Below are positions 1 to 8,158 of a stretch of DNA of 64,000 bases, piece after piece. Source of the stretch: Neptuniibacter sp. CAU 1671. GTDB taxonomy: Bacteria > Pseudomonadota > Gammaproteobacteria > Pseudomonadales > Balneatricaceae. The position numbers and the translations under genes were made by a program. Under the pieces are notes generated by a model. That model was not told the origin of the DNA. It was given only the letters and a program-made list of their open reading frames with translations, and searched no databases. The stretch spans positions 558,001 through 622,000 of the forward strand of contig NZ_JARHUE010000001.1 of NCBI RefSeq assembly GCF_029222905.1, read 5' to 3'. Numbering within the stretch: the stretch's first letter is position 1; each line of letters starts with the position of its first letter.

Positions 1-717
1 CATAAGATCAGGATTGAACTCGATATCATGCTGAAAGAAGTGCGCAGCCAGTGCCTTGCGCGAGTTTTCAGTTTTATTAATTCTGGAACCGTGCCATAAC
101 CAGCCATCATGGAACGCTCCACCACCCGGAGGCACAACAACCGGCACCAGCTCAATTTCAAGATCATTCGCTTCAGCCCATTCCCGTACCTCTTTGAGGT
201 CATCATCCGGGCCATGGAACTGCATAATCGGTTTAGCCTGGCCCCACTTATGGGAACCTTTTATGTACACCAGCGTGCCGCCTTCTGCGGTGGTCTGCCC
301 CAAAGCAACCCAACAACTCACCAGAGCGGGTTTATCGATCCACAGGGAGTACATGCTGTCCTGATGGAAACCGATTGAACGACCTGCCGGGGGTTTCCAT
401 AACAGGTTATCAATCATCAACCGGGTGCCATCCCAACCCGCTAACTGAGCACAGGCACGTCCCAGGTTTTCCGACAGAATATGCCGCGCCACTGTCAGAT
501 CAGACTTCCAGGCATTACATATCTGTTTCGTGTACGGCGGATCACCCACGGGCAGGTTAACCTCATCCGGCTTCACCCCCGTTTCATAACTGCCGTCGAA
601 CACCGCTTCAAATTTTTCCAATATGTCAGCCGCGGCTTCAGGCTCAATAATTTTGTCGACGATGAGGAATCCATCTTCGTGATACTGCGCAATCTGTGCT
701 GGAGTTAATTCAATCAT
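1..717 (-). CDS. Phytanoyl-CoA dioxygenase (PhyH) family protein, partial
   Basis: The frame starts at ATG 717 (MIELTPAQIAQ...) and runs off the left edge, so 239 residues are visible and the C-terminus is missing. It fits the PhyH family of Fe(II)/2-oxoglutarate-dependent hydroxylases. The iron-binding HxD is seen as FHQDS about 120 residues in, and the distal His probably lies in WLWHGSRINKT near residue 210, followed by the Arg-rich stretch expected to bind 2-oxoglutarate. Family members hydroxylate small molecules or acyl-CoAs; the substrate cannot be read from the sequence. The gene lies 30 bp downstream of the ligase gene at 748-2130 on the same strand, so the two are probably co-transcribed and the dioxygenase may act in the same amine or amino-acid pathway. 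Confidence 0.85.
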   Translation of the reverse strand, partial: MIELTPAQIAQYHEDGFLIVDKIIEPEAAADILEKFEAVFDGSYETGVKPDEVNLPVGDPPYTKQICNAWKSDLTVARHILSENLGRACAQLAGWDGTRLMIDNLLWKPPAGRSIGFHQDSMYSLWIDKPALVSCWVALGQTTAEGGTLVYIKGSHKWGQAKPIMQFHGPDDDLKEVREWAEANDLEIELVPVVVPPGGGAFHDGWLWHGSRINKTENSRKALAAHFFQHDIEFNPDLM

Positions 718-747
718 GCTAACGAATCCTTATAGTCAGTCGGCCAA

Positions 748-2130
748 TCAATAGAATGTGAGGTAGCGATTCACTTCCCAGTCGGAAACAACGTGGTGAT
801 ATTCCGTCCACTCCTGGCGTTTAAGTCTGATAAAACTGGAAATTAAGCGTTGTCCCAGCGCATGCTCAAAGAAGGTGTCGTTCTCAAGCGCATCCAGAGC
901 TTCACTGAGGTTTTTAGGCAGACAGGAGACATTCAGCTCCTCTAACTGGGCCTTGCTGAGATCATAGAAATTCACAGCATGAGCTTCAGGTGCTTCGAGA
1001 TTACGAGCGATGCCATCCATACCTGCAGCGATCACCGCTGCCGTTGCCAGATAGGGATTCATGCTGCCATCACCAATTCGGATCTCGATCCGGCCATACG
1101 GAATACGCACCATCGCTGAACGGTTGTTATCCCCATAGGCGATAAACACAGGTGCCCAACTCGGGCTACCTGGGGTACCCAAAACCAGTCGTTTGTATGA
1201 ATTTACAGAAGGGCAAAGCAGCGCGGTCAGTGCCGGTGCATGCTCAATAATGCCGGCAATAAACTGATAGGCCGTTTTGGATAAGCCCATCCCGCTCGGA
1301 TCACTTGCATCATGGAAGATGTTGTTGTCCGCTTCATCCACAAGCGAACAGTGCATGTGCATGCCATTGCCTGTGGTGGTAGATGACAGTTTTGGCAGGA
1401 AGCTGCAGATCGCCCCCATGTTGTTGGCCACTTCCTTCGCGGCCATCTTGAAGAACTGAATATTGTCCGCTGACTTAAGCGCTTCATCGAAATCAAAATT
1501 CATCTCAAACTGACCATTCGCATCCTCATGATCAATTTGATAAACCTTCAGACCCACACAGGAGAGCGCCTCATACATTTGTTCCAGGAACTTGGCGTTG
1601 CGGGTAATGCCCTGATAATCGTAGGCGGGCTTGGCCAGCGTATCGGTTGAATCGAAGGGTACGACCTTACCGTTCTCATCCCGTTTGAGCAGATATAACT
1701 CCGGCTCCAGACCCGTCATAAAACGCAGGCCCTGCTCTTTCAGCTTCGCCGTTTGTGCTGCCAGCACATTACGCGGATCAAGCGGATAAGGGGTATCCGC
1801 GACCATACCGGTACCGCGAATGCATGCATATCCCGGCAACCAGGGCAGCAACGTCAACGTTTTTAAATCCGCCACCATAAGGTATTCAGGATCTTGTGGG
1901 GTCATATCAAAGCCAAGAATCGCTGCACCGGCAAAACCGGCACCCGATGTAGTCAGGCTTTTCAAACAATGAACGGGCGCCGCTTTACTTTTGATCCCAC
2001 CGTGCAGATCAACAAACTGGGCAAGTATGTATTTGATTTTGTGGCGTTCTAAAAACAGGTGCGCCTCTTCCAGCGCATTCTCTTTTGGACAAACCCATAT
2101 GGAGGGTTCAACAGACAGCATTTGAGTCAT
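748..2130 (-). CDS. Glutamine synthetase-like ligase (type III / gamma-glutamylamide synthetase type)
   Basis: A 460-residue protein of the glutamine synthetase superfamily: ATP-dependent joining of ammonia or an amine to the gamma-carboxyl of glutamate. Visible motifs in order are GLEPELYLL (metal-binding Glu), HEDANGQFEMN, GNGMHMHCSL (the GxGxHxH signature), NSYKRLV, and NRSAMVRIP followed by RIEIRIGD. The HEDANGQFE and KYILAQFVD versions resemble GlnT and the gamma-glutamylmethylamide synthetase (GmaS) group more than housekeeping GlnA. ATG 2130 is preferred because GAGG sits nine bases upstream; the ATG at 2139 abuts that GAGG. It is flanked by an AraC regulator upstream and a dioxygenase downstream, which suggests an inducible amine-utilisation role rather than general nitrogen assimilation (inference). 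Confidence 0.85.
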   Translation of the reverse strand: MTQMLSVEPSIWVCPKENALEEAHLFLERHKIKYILAQFVDLHGGIKSKAAPVHCLKSLTTSGAGFAGAAILGFDMTPQDPEYLMVADLKTLTLLPWLPGYACIRGTGMVADTPYPLDPRNVLAAQTAKLKEQGLRFMTGLEPELYLLKRDENGKVVPFDSTDTLAKPAYDYQGITRNAKFLEQMYEALSCVGLKVYQIDHEDANGQFEMNFDFDEALKSADNIQFFKMAAKEVANNMGAICSFLPKLSSTTTGNGMHMHCSLVDEADNNIFHDASDPSGMGLSKTAYQFIAGIIEHAPALTALLCPSVNSYKRLVLGTPGSPSWAPVFIAYGDNNRSAMVRIPYGRIEIRIGDGSMNPYLATAAVIAAGMDGIARNLEAPEAHAVNFYDLSKAQLEELNVSCLPKNLSEALDALENDTFFEHALGQRLISSFIRLKRQEWTEYHHVVSDWEVNRYLTFY

Positions 2131-2256
2131 GGGTAGCATCCTCGTTTAGAGTAGATACCTACAGTGTCTCAAAGCAATGGATGGAACCGTTTGACCCCAG
2201 AACCCTATGTTTTGACAGTAGATGCCAAAACCGTGAAATTTTCCGTCACACAAGCA

Positions 2257-3291
2257 TCACTGCATACGCCAGTCGCTGGGGCTGACATTTTTCCAACGCA
2301 TAAAGGCGCGGGTAAACGCACTGATCTCTGAGTAACCAAGACGGTACGCCACCTCAGAAATACTCAGACGTTCATAAGAGAGATAGCAAGTGGCCAACTC
2401 CTCCCGAACCTCATCCACCAGACCCTTGAATGAGTGCTTTTCAGCCGATAACTGACGCTGAAGAGTCCGGGAAGAAAGGTTGAAACCTTTAGCCACTTGT
2501 TCAAGACACAGCTCACCATCTGGCAGCAGCTCAATGATTTCGCATTTGACCCGTTGTGCCAGGTTCATTTCCGGTTGTTTGATACCGGCCAATTCCAGCA
2601 TGGAGCCCTGAGTGATACTGTTAAGCATCGGATTAGCATCCGGCATCACGGCATCCAGACAGGTGTCACGAAACAAAATGGCGTTACGCTCCTGGCGAAA
2701 ACGCGTCTCACATTGAAACGCAGCGCGGTGCTGCACAGCATCGACCAGAGCCGGATGCTGAAAATGGACTTCCAACGGGGCCCATTGACTGCCCATCGCC
2801 CGACGTAACACATTGTTGAGCATACCCAGGGTTAATTCAGCATCCTGGCGGCGATCCATTATCTCGCCATCCAATAACCTGTATTCCAGATAACAAATAC
2901 CATCAGCCCTATGCAGTTGCAGATAACTGTTTCTCTGAAAAACCAAAAAATGATCCTGCATACCCTGAATCGCCGACCTTAGATCAGCAGAAGTCGTGGC
3001 ATGGAAGCCGAGCAAACCTAACCCTTCGGGCTGGAACTGCTCACCAAACCAAAGACCGAAATGCTCGTTTCCTGTCGCGCGGGCAGCTTCATGAATAGAA
3101 TTGATATAGTTTTTAAGGGAAATATGCCGGTTCGGGTTTTTATATAAACCAGACTGCAGGCCTGATCGAGACAGTACTAAATTACTGCTGGCCCCCTGTG
3201 CTTCTATAAACTCTTCCAGTCCGATGGTGACGGACGCGAGCACGCCGGACGATGAGTTCTGACCAGGATAGTAGTGTGGATTGCTATGCAT
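2257..3291 (-). CDS. AraC family transcriptional regulator
   Basis: A 344-residue regulator. The N-terminal ~210 residues resemble the arabinose-binding-like domain of the OruR/ArgR-type AraC group (GLLGFHATTSADLRSAIQGM is typical). The C-terminus has the two helix-turn-helix motifs of AraC proteins: LEQVAKGFNLSSRTLQRQL and ISEVAYRLGYSEISAFTRAF, ending in the usual W-x-x-x-SPSDWR. The start at ATG 3291 has a strong upstream GGGGAGAGG. It lies 126 bp upstream of the ligase gene in the same direction, so it most likely controls the ligase-dioxygenase operon in response to a small effector. The effector is unknown. Confidence 0.88.
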   Translation of the reverse strand: MHSNPHYYPGQNSSSGVLASVTIGLEEFIEAQGASSNLVLSRSGLQSGLYKNPNRHISLKNYINSIHEAARATGNEHFGLWFGEQFQPEGLGLLGFHATTSADLRSAIQGMQDHFLVFQRNSYLQLHRADGICYLEYRLLDGEIMDRRQDAELTLGMLNNVLRRAMGSQWAPLEVHFQHPALVDAVQHRAAFQCETRFRQERNAILFRDTCLDAVMPDANPMLNSITQGSMLELAGIKQPEMNLAQRVKCEIIELLPDGELCLEQVAKGFNLSSRTLQRQLSAEKHSFKGLVDEVREELATCYLSYERLSISEVAYRLGYSEISAFTRAFMRWKNVSPSDWRMQ

Positions 3292-3766
3292 AGCCTCTCC
3301 CCCCGATTCACATTAAAAACAACTAAACTGATTAGTAAGCAAATACCTCGCCATCAGAAAAAATCTCTAAAGAAAACAATTTACAAGAAAAAATCAAACT
3401 GGAAAGTTTTAAGATTTTCGCCCTAAATTTGCACATTATTCGAACATTTGCTGTAACGCGATGCAGCATGTTCAACCGGTGAAATGTTGCAGCCCTGAAA
3501 TACAGGAAGGTGACTGATTACGGGCAGGTTCCAGTCCAGATTCGAAGCTGTTTGGTCAACTGGATAGCGGATGGTAGGGCTGATATGAAGGGCAAGCGCT
3601 TGGTTTAGGAGAGGTATCCCGCCAAAAACAGCCTATTGCCTTTAGCGGCTGTTCGGACCAAGCCTTTGCTGCATTAGAAGCTCACGCTGTACAACTATCA
3701 CGAGAAGCCACCCCGCATCATTCCCCCCAGCTAGCAAGCACCCTGAAGCTGGGGGAATTGATATAT
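3292..3766. other. Intergenic region, no gene recognised
   Basis: About 475 bases lie between the AraC regulator (5' end) and the 3' end of purK. The first 170 bases are AT-rich and probably carry the araC-type gene's promoter, but no convincing -10/-35 pair was fixed. The rest reads open only in short stretches on either strand, with no recognisable product. A hairpin next to purK is listed separately. Confidence 0.6.
3724..3755 (-). terminator. Hairpin downstream of purK, possible terminator
   Basis: CCCCCAGCT at 3724-3732 pairs with AGCTGGGGG at 3747-3755 (9 bp, 14-base loop), starting 12 bases past the purK stop. On the purK strand no T tract follows, so it is either a weak terminator or a 3' stabilising structure. 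Confidence 0.35.
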
Positions 3767-4879
3767 CTAGATGGTGGTGTCGCTGTAGACACACTCCTCC
3801 AGAGCATTCAGGCGCTGGCTAAGTCGAAGCGCATCCTGATCCTGCAAATTCAGATGGCCAACTTTCCGGCGTGGCCTGATTTGCTTGTTATAAACATGCA
3901 GCTGCAACTCACCACTGGCAGCAATGCTCGCAGGCGGCATCACCCCCAGGAGATTGAGCATACCGGCATTCTGCAACGGCTGGGTATTGCCCAGTCCCAG
4001 ACCGCAAATAGCACGAAGATGGTTTTCAAACTGGGAGCAGACGCCAGCACCCTGGGTCCAGTGTCCACTGTTATGCACCCGTGGCGCCAATTCATTTACT
4101 ACAAGCTGATCACCGACGACAAAACACTCTACCGTCAGAACACCAACGTAACCCCAGTGACCCAGTAGACGCTGCACAATCTGCTGCGCCTGCTGCTCAA
4201 GTGCGGGGGTCAGATTCGGTGCTGGCGCCTGAGAGCGGATCAGAATCCCGCTCTTATGCGCATTTTCAGTCACTGGATAACAGACTTGAGAACCATCCGC
4301 AGACTGCGCGGCAATGATCGACACTTCACGCTCAAACGACACCTTCGCCTCGACCACCATGGCGGGCCATGAATCCCGTTCCGCAAGCAGTGCGGAAAGT
4401 TGATCCGGGGTAGTTAGACGCCATTGATTCTGGCCATCATAACCCTCCTCACAGGATTTGATGAAAACCGGATAACCCAGATCGTCGACTGCGGCTTTCA
4501 GCGTTTCGGCAGAATCGGCCAGGCGGTACGGCGCGATAGGAATGCCCAGTTTTTCTAATGTCGCTTTCTCACGACCGCGATGCTGACAGACCTGAATGGC
4601 TTCTGGCTGCGGGTACACAGGGCAAGAGGGTTGTAACGAAACCAGCAGCGAAGTGTCCACCTGCTCTCTTTCAACGGTGATCAGATCCGGACAACCCAGT
4701 GCCTGATACAGTTCTGCACCTTCCAGGCCGTCCTGCCCGCGAACAACTGTACCCAACCCTTCCACACAATCGATATTTTCATCGGGATTAGCCAGAAATG
4801 AGAACCGTATTCCCATCGGCCAGCCAGCCAGGGCCATCATCCGAGCCAGTTGCCCGCAACCAATGATCGCAACGTGCAT
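3767..4879 (-). CDS. purK: N5-carboxyaminoimidazole ribonucleotide synthase PurK
   Basis: A 370-residue ATP-grasp enzyme of de novo purine synthesis. It uses ATP and bicarbonate to carboxylate aminoimidazole ribonucleotide to N5-CAIR, the substrate of PurE. The N-terminal nucleotide-binding motif reads AIIGCGQLARMMALAGW. The ATP-grasp core includes FIKSCEEGYDGQNQW and VEAKVSFEREVSIIAA, and the C-terminal metal-binding part has VNELAPRVHNSGHWTQ. The length is normal. Its ATG overlaps the purE stop codon by one base (TGATG), so the two genes are translationally coupled. The Na+/bicarbonate transporter gene sbtA lies just upstream in the same transcription unit, which is notable because PurK consumes bicarbonate. 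Confidence 0.97.
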   Translation of the reverse strand: MHVAIIGCGQLARMMALAGWPMGIRFSFLANPDENIDCVEGLGTVVRGQDGLEGAELYQALGCPDLITVEREQVDTSLLVSLQPSCPVYPQPEAIQVCQHRGREKATLEKLGIPIAPYRLADSAETLKAAVDDLGYPVFIKSCEEGYDGQNQWRLTTPDQLSALLAERDSWPAMVVEAKVSFEREVSIIAAQSADGSQVCYPVTENAHKSGILIRSQAPAPNLTPALEQQAQQIVQRLLGHWGYVGVLTVECFVVGDQLVVNELAPRVHNSGHWTQGAGVCSQFENHLRAICGLGLGNTQPLQNAGMLNLLGVMPPASIAASGELQLHVYNKQIRPRRKVGHLNLQDQDALRLSQRLNALEECVYSDTTI

Positions 4880-5361
4880 CAGGCTACCTCGTTCGGAACA
4901 TTATCAGTTTGATTCGCCCGCCAGGTCTGTAAACGTTGTGAAAGATCACTGTTACCTAGCGCCAGCATCTGGGCAGCGATCAGCCCTGCGTTGTATGCAC
5001 CCGCTTCACCAACCGCCTGACAGGCTACAGCAACCCCACGGGGCATCTGTACCATCGACATCAGACTGTCCATACCATTGAAATGTTTGCTCGGCACTGG
5101 CACTGCAACTACCGGAAGGTGGGTCATTGCCGCAGCCATCCCTGCCAAATGGGCAGAACCACCCGCGCCGGCAATAATCACTTCAATGCCCTTCTCGTGA
5201 GCCGTTGATGCAAACTCATACAGTCGCTGAGGTGTGCGATGGGCCGATACGACACGCGTTTCATATGCAATTTCAAGTTGATCAAGGACCGTAGTGGCAG
5301 CTTGCATCGTGGCCCAGTCAGACTGGGAGCCCATAATGATGCTGACGCGTGGCTGGTTCAT
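4879..5361 (-). CDS. purE: N5-carboxyaminoimidazole ribonucleotide mutase PurE
   Basis: A 160-residue class I PurE that moves the carboxylate of N5-CAIR to give CAIR in purine synthesis. The signature IIMGSQSDWATMQAA is at the N-terminus, RVVSAHRTPQRLYEFA carries the catalytic His, and IIAGAGGSAHLAGM forms the conserved loop. The length is normal for a single-domain PurE. The start at ATG 5361 follows a CGGAG Shine-Dalgarno sequence. Only 22 bp separate it from the stop of sbtA, with no hairpin between them, so sbtA-purE-purK can be read as one operon, although a promoter inside sbtA cannot be excluded. Confidence 0.97.
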   Translation of the reverse strand: MNQPRVSIIMGSQSDWATMQAATTVLDQLEIAYETRVVSAHRTPQRLYEFASTAHEKGIEVIIAGAGGSAHLAGMAAAMTHLPVVAVPVPSKHFNGMDSLMSMVQMPRGVAVACQAVGEAGAYNAGLIAAQMLALGNSDLSQRLQTWRANQTDNVPNEVA

Positions 5362-5383
5362 TTATTTCTCCGTTTTAAATAGC

Positions 5384-6316
5384 TTAAGCCATGATATAGC
5401 TAATCAGTGCACTGTAGAGCGGTATACCCACCAGCACGTTGAATGGAAAGGTCACAGACAATGATGCCGTGATCGACAGGCTTTGATTGGCAGCGGGCAT
5501 AGCGACGGCCATGGCTGCCGGTACTGCGATATAAGAAGCACTGCCACCGAGCGTAGCCAATAATATCATGCCTCCGGCTGAGAGACCCAGTAGTGCGGCC
5601 AGGAAGGCGCCCAGCGTAGCACCGATCAGGGGCATAATTACGCCAAAGCAGCTAATAAAGGATCCATACTCACGTAAGGAATTCATCCGGGAAGCCGCGA
5701 CACGACCCATTTCCAGCAGAAACAGTGCCAGAACGCCGTGAAACAGGGTGCCAAAAAATGGCAATAACTTATCGGCGCCTGAACCGGCAATAAAACCGAT
5801 CATCAAGGAACCGACCAACAGCAACACGCCCTGATTGAGAAAGATCTCACGCACGACCTCACGCCGGTCATTTGCGGTGTTATGACGTCTGGCAAGCCAA
5901 AGTCCCACCGCAATTGCCGGGATCTCCAGCAGCGCAACAAATAATGCGAAGTAAGGCTCATACGGAATTCCATTGGCCTCAAGCAATGCCAGCGCAACAG
6001 CAAACGTGGCAACGCTGACCGAGCCGTAATGAGCCGCCATCGATGCCGAATCGACTAGCGATAATCCGCCCACATGACGCAAAAGCGGGAACGCCAGAAA
6101 CGGCAACAGGGCACCAAAAGCGATAATCGCGAGTGATTGCCATAACAGTGCCAGGCTCGCATAGCTGGACAGCGCAATGCCGCCCTTAAGACCAATTGCC
6201 ACCAACAGAAACAGTGTCAGGCTCTGGTAAAGCCCTTTCGGCATTTTGATCGGCGCATTCAGCAACTGAGCCAGTGCGCCGAACAGGAAAAATGCGACAA
6301 CAACATCAATCTGCAT
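5384..6316 (-). CDS. sbtA: Sodium-dependent bicarbonate transport permease, SbtA family
   Basis: A 310-residue inner-membrane protein with about ten hydrophobic segments. It matches the SbtA (Na+/HCO3- symport) family: IGLKGGIALSSY near residue 42, the MAAHYGSVSVATFAVALALL motif near 93, YEPYFALFVALLEIPAIAVG near 119, and a second-repeat GGSASYIAVPAAMAVAMP near 259. It is shorter than cyanobacterial SbtA (about 370 residues), mainly because the cytoplasmic loop between the two halves is short. No sbtB-type PII gene is adjacent. Its neighbours are a tiny membrane protein gene 10 bp upstream, a divergent CbbR/CmpR-like regulator, and purEK downstream. The role inferred is bicarbonate uptake. 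Confidence 0.9.
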   Translation of the reverse strand: MQIDVVVAFFLFGALAQLLNAPIKMPKGLYQSLTLFLLVAIGLKGGIALSSYASLALLWQSLAIIAFGALLPFLAFPLLRHVGGLSLVDSASMAAHYGSVSVATFAVALALLEANGIPYEPYFALFVALLEIPAIAVGLWLARRHNTANDRREVVREIFLNQGVLLLVGSLMIGFIAGSGADKLLPFFGTLFHGVLALFLLEMGRVAASRMNSLREYGSFISCFGVIMPLIGATLGAFLAALLGLSAGGMILLATLGGSASYIAVPAAMAVAMPAANQSLSITASLSVTFPFNVLVGIPLYSALISYIMA

Positions 6317-6326
6317 AATCGCTTCC

Positions 6327-6512
6327 TCAACCGTTACTGACCTGCATGCTGCTCTGGCCAGCGTTGATCAATCTGAGACTGACACTGCTGACCGTCAGCA
6401 GGGCTGAAACGGCCAATAAGCCCCAGCCTGGCAGGCTGTGTGCGAGTAAGGCCAGGCCAAGTACCACTAACAAAAAGATAATACTGATTTCGAATATCAG
6501 GGTTCTGTTCAT
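6327..6512 (-). CDS. Small two-helix membrane protein upstream of sbtA
   Basis: A 61-residue protein with two hydrophobic stretches (about residues 6-26 and 28-48) and a short polar tail. The ATG at 6512 has a strong AGGAGG nine bases upstream, which supports translation. The stop is 10 bp before sbtA, so it is the first gene of the sbtA-purEK unit. I recognise no family. Because cyanobacterial SbtA is controlled by a small partner (SbtB), this could be an accessory subunit of the transporter, but it is not SbtB-like: it has no PII fold features. Confidence 0.7.
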   Translation of the reverse strand: MNRTLIFEISIIFLLVVLGLALLAHSLPGWGLLAVSALLTVSSVSLRLINAGQSSMQVSNG

Positions 6513-6600
6513 CGTAGCCTCCTCTGAATCCCTCGATTGTGCGGCTGCAATAATGCGCTAAAATTTAAATAGAAAAAAATCGATTATTCTTATATTTTTA

Positions 6601-6616
6601 ATAGACATTAATCTAT
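6601..6616. promoter_or_regulatory. Dyad ATAGA-N6-TCTAT, likely LysR operator
   Basis: A short inverted repeat sits 11 bases before the LysR start, in the 115-bp AT-rich divergent region between the sbtA unit and the regulator. LysR proteins usually bind an interrupted T-N11-A-like dyad in such regions and repress themselves. The dyad is visible; the assignment is inferred from position. Confidence 0.4.
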
Positions 6617-6627
6617 GGAATATCGCC

Positions 6628-7554
6628 ATGACTCGGGTCGGCACGCTGCGTCAATTTGAAATTTTGCTCGCGGTCTATCAGCAGGGGTCAATCACTGCGG
6701 CCTCACAAACCCTGCACCTGACTCAACCCACCGTATCAATGCAGCTGAAAAAGCTGTCCGATAGTGTGGGTGCTCCACTGTATGACACCATTGGCAAAAA
6801 GCTGGTATTCACCGAAGTCGGTTTGGCTCTTGTCGCCACTGCTCGTGAGGTGCTGGCCAGTATTGATCGCCTGGGCATGACGTTGGCCGATCTGCAGGGC
6901 ATGAAAGCCGGTACATTAAAACTGGCGGTAGTCACGACAGCCAAGTACTTCATTCCCCACCTGCTGGGTAATTTTCTGCAGCATTACCCCAAGGTAGACG
7001 TCGACTTCAAAGTGGGTAACCGTCAACAGATCATCGAAAGTTTACATGCTGGCGAGCATGACTTTTATGTCTTCAGTCATCCACCAGAGGATCAGGAGCT
7101 TGCACTGCACCAGTTCGTACCAAACCCGCTGGTGGCGATTGCTCCTCAAGATCATCCGCTCGCCAATCAGGGAATTCTGTCTCTTGAACGCTTTGCCCAG
7201 GAACCTTTTCTTATGCGAGAACTGGGCTCTGGCACGCGGCATGCAATCGAGAGGCACCTGCAAAAGAGAGGCATTGCGCTCAATGTCAAAATGACCATTG
7301 AAAGTAATGAGGCAATCAAACATTCGGTTATGTCAGGCCTAGGGGTTTCAATCCTATCCCAACATACCCTCAGTTTTGGTGGCAGCCAGGGGCTGGTAGC
7401 CCTGCCTGTCAGTGAACTGCCAATCAACACACAGTGGTTTTTGGCTCGGTTGCCAAATAAACAACTCTCTGTGGTTGCTAACACCTTCCTTGACTATGTG
7501 GAACAGCAGGGACGCCGCCAACTGATTGCAGAGATGGCATCACAGAATGCCTAG
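6628..7554 (+). CDS. LysR family regulator, CbbR/CmpR-like
   Basis: A 308-residue LysR-type regulator. The N-terminal winged HTH covers about residues 1-65 (LRQFEILLAVYQQGSITAAS, then TQPTVSMQLKKLSD), followed by a substrate-binding domain. The sequence MKAGTLKLAVVTTAKYFIPH and the pattern around HAGEHDFYVFSHPPED resemble CbbR, RbcR and CmpR, which sense carbon-limitation metabolites and control CO2 fixation or bicarbonate uptake genes. It is transcribed away from the small membrane gene, sbtA and purEK, so control of that unit is the natural inference. No RuBisCO gene is in the window. Confidence 0.9.
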   Translation: MTRVGTLRQFEILLAVYQQGSITAASQTLHLTQPTVSMQLKKLSDSVGAPLYDTIGKKLVFTEVGLALVATAREVLASIDRLGMTLADLQGMKAGTLKLAVVTTAKYFIPHLLGNFLQHYPKVDVDFKVGNRQQIIESLHAGEHDFYVFSHPPEDQELALHQFVPNPLVAIAPQDHPLANQGILSLERFAQEPFLMRELGSGTRHAIERHLQKRGIALNVKMTIESNEAIKHSVMSGLGVSILSQHTLSFGGSQGLVALPVSELPINTQWFLARLPNKQLSVVANTFLDYVEQQGRRQLIAEMASQNA

Positions 7555-7714
7555 GACTCAGTTAGCTTTTGGCCATGAGCTCGATGAAATAACCCTGCTT
7601 CGTTTAGTTATCGCTGGAATACCTGATGCAACGATGAATCTTCAAGTCGGAGCAGGTGCAGGGTTAAGGCCATACTGAAATTCTAAAAACCCTGTCTGGT
7701 CTGGGTACTTTTTT

Positions 7715-7861
7715 GCGAGTTTGCTGTTACCCGAAGACACTTTCAGCGAGATAGTTATCAATAAAGCACAACAAACACTTGAAAAATCTGGTCCGAACCC
7801 AGATTCAAAGAAAGCTGAGGCGGTATTTAAAGCTGGTGAGGCTGTATATGTTTGCCTTTAA
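7715..7861 (+). pseudogene. Possible gene remnant (49 codons, no start)
   Basis: A 49-codon open stretch from 7715 to a TAA at 7861 reads like a soluble protein tail (SEIVINKAQQTLEKSG, then KKAEAVFKAGEAVYVCL) with normal composition. It has no start codon, and the upstream sequence continues only in other frames. I read it as the 3' end of a decayed gene; the family is not recognised. Confidence 0.3.
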
Positions 7862-7953
7862 TAGCATTGGCAAATCGCCTCAAAGCAAACATTATCGAAA
7901 TATACTGGTGCTACCAACGTTCGCCTGAACGATGATTACACAGAGAGAGATAC

Positions 7954-8040
7954 ATGAAGCCGATCCGTCAGATATCAGGCATTGAGCAAAGCGGTCTTTG
8001 GGAAAGAGTGTTTAACAACCGTCTGAATCCTATAGAATAA
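7954..8040 (+). CDS. Small hypothetical ORF, 28 residues
   Basis: ATG 7954 to TAA 8040 encodes MKPIRQISGIEQSGLWERVF and eight more residues. GAGAGAGA lies just upstream and could serve as a weak ribosome-binding site. It may be a real small peptide, a leader, or part of the decayed sequence at 7.6-8.0 kb. The stretch from 7555 to 8158 otherwise holds no gene I recognise. Confidence 0.2.
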   Translation: MKPIRQISGIEQSGLWERVFNNRLNPIE

Positions 8041-8092
8041 ATCTTCCATCCTCTCAGCATCGGTGGTTCATTACTGATGTGATGTGGAAGAT
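8041..8092 (+). repeat. Long-range inverted repeat upstream of mrpA
   Basis: ATCTTCCA (8041-8048) is complementary to TGGAAGAT (8085-8092), with an inner CATC/GATG pair. The structure ends 66 bp before the mrpA start. It could be a folded mRNA leader or the end of the upstream decayed unit; no T tract follows. Confidence 0.3.
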
Positions 8093-8158
8093 ATACAGAA
8101 ATCTGAAGTTATTAATTTTGGTCTCAGGATCAACTGACACCCTCTGCAAAGGATAGAG

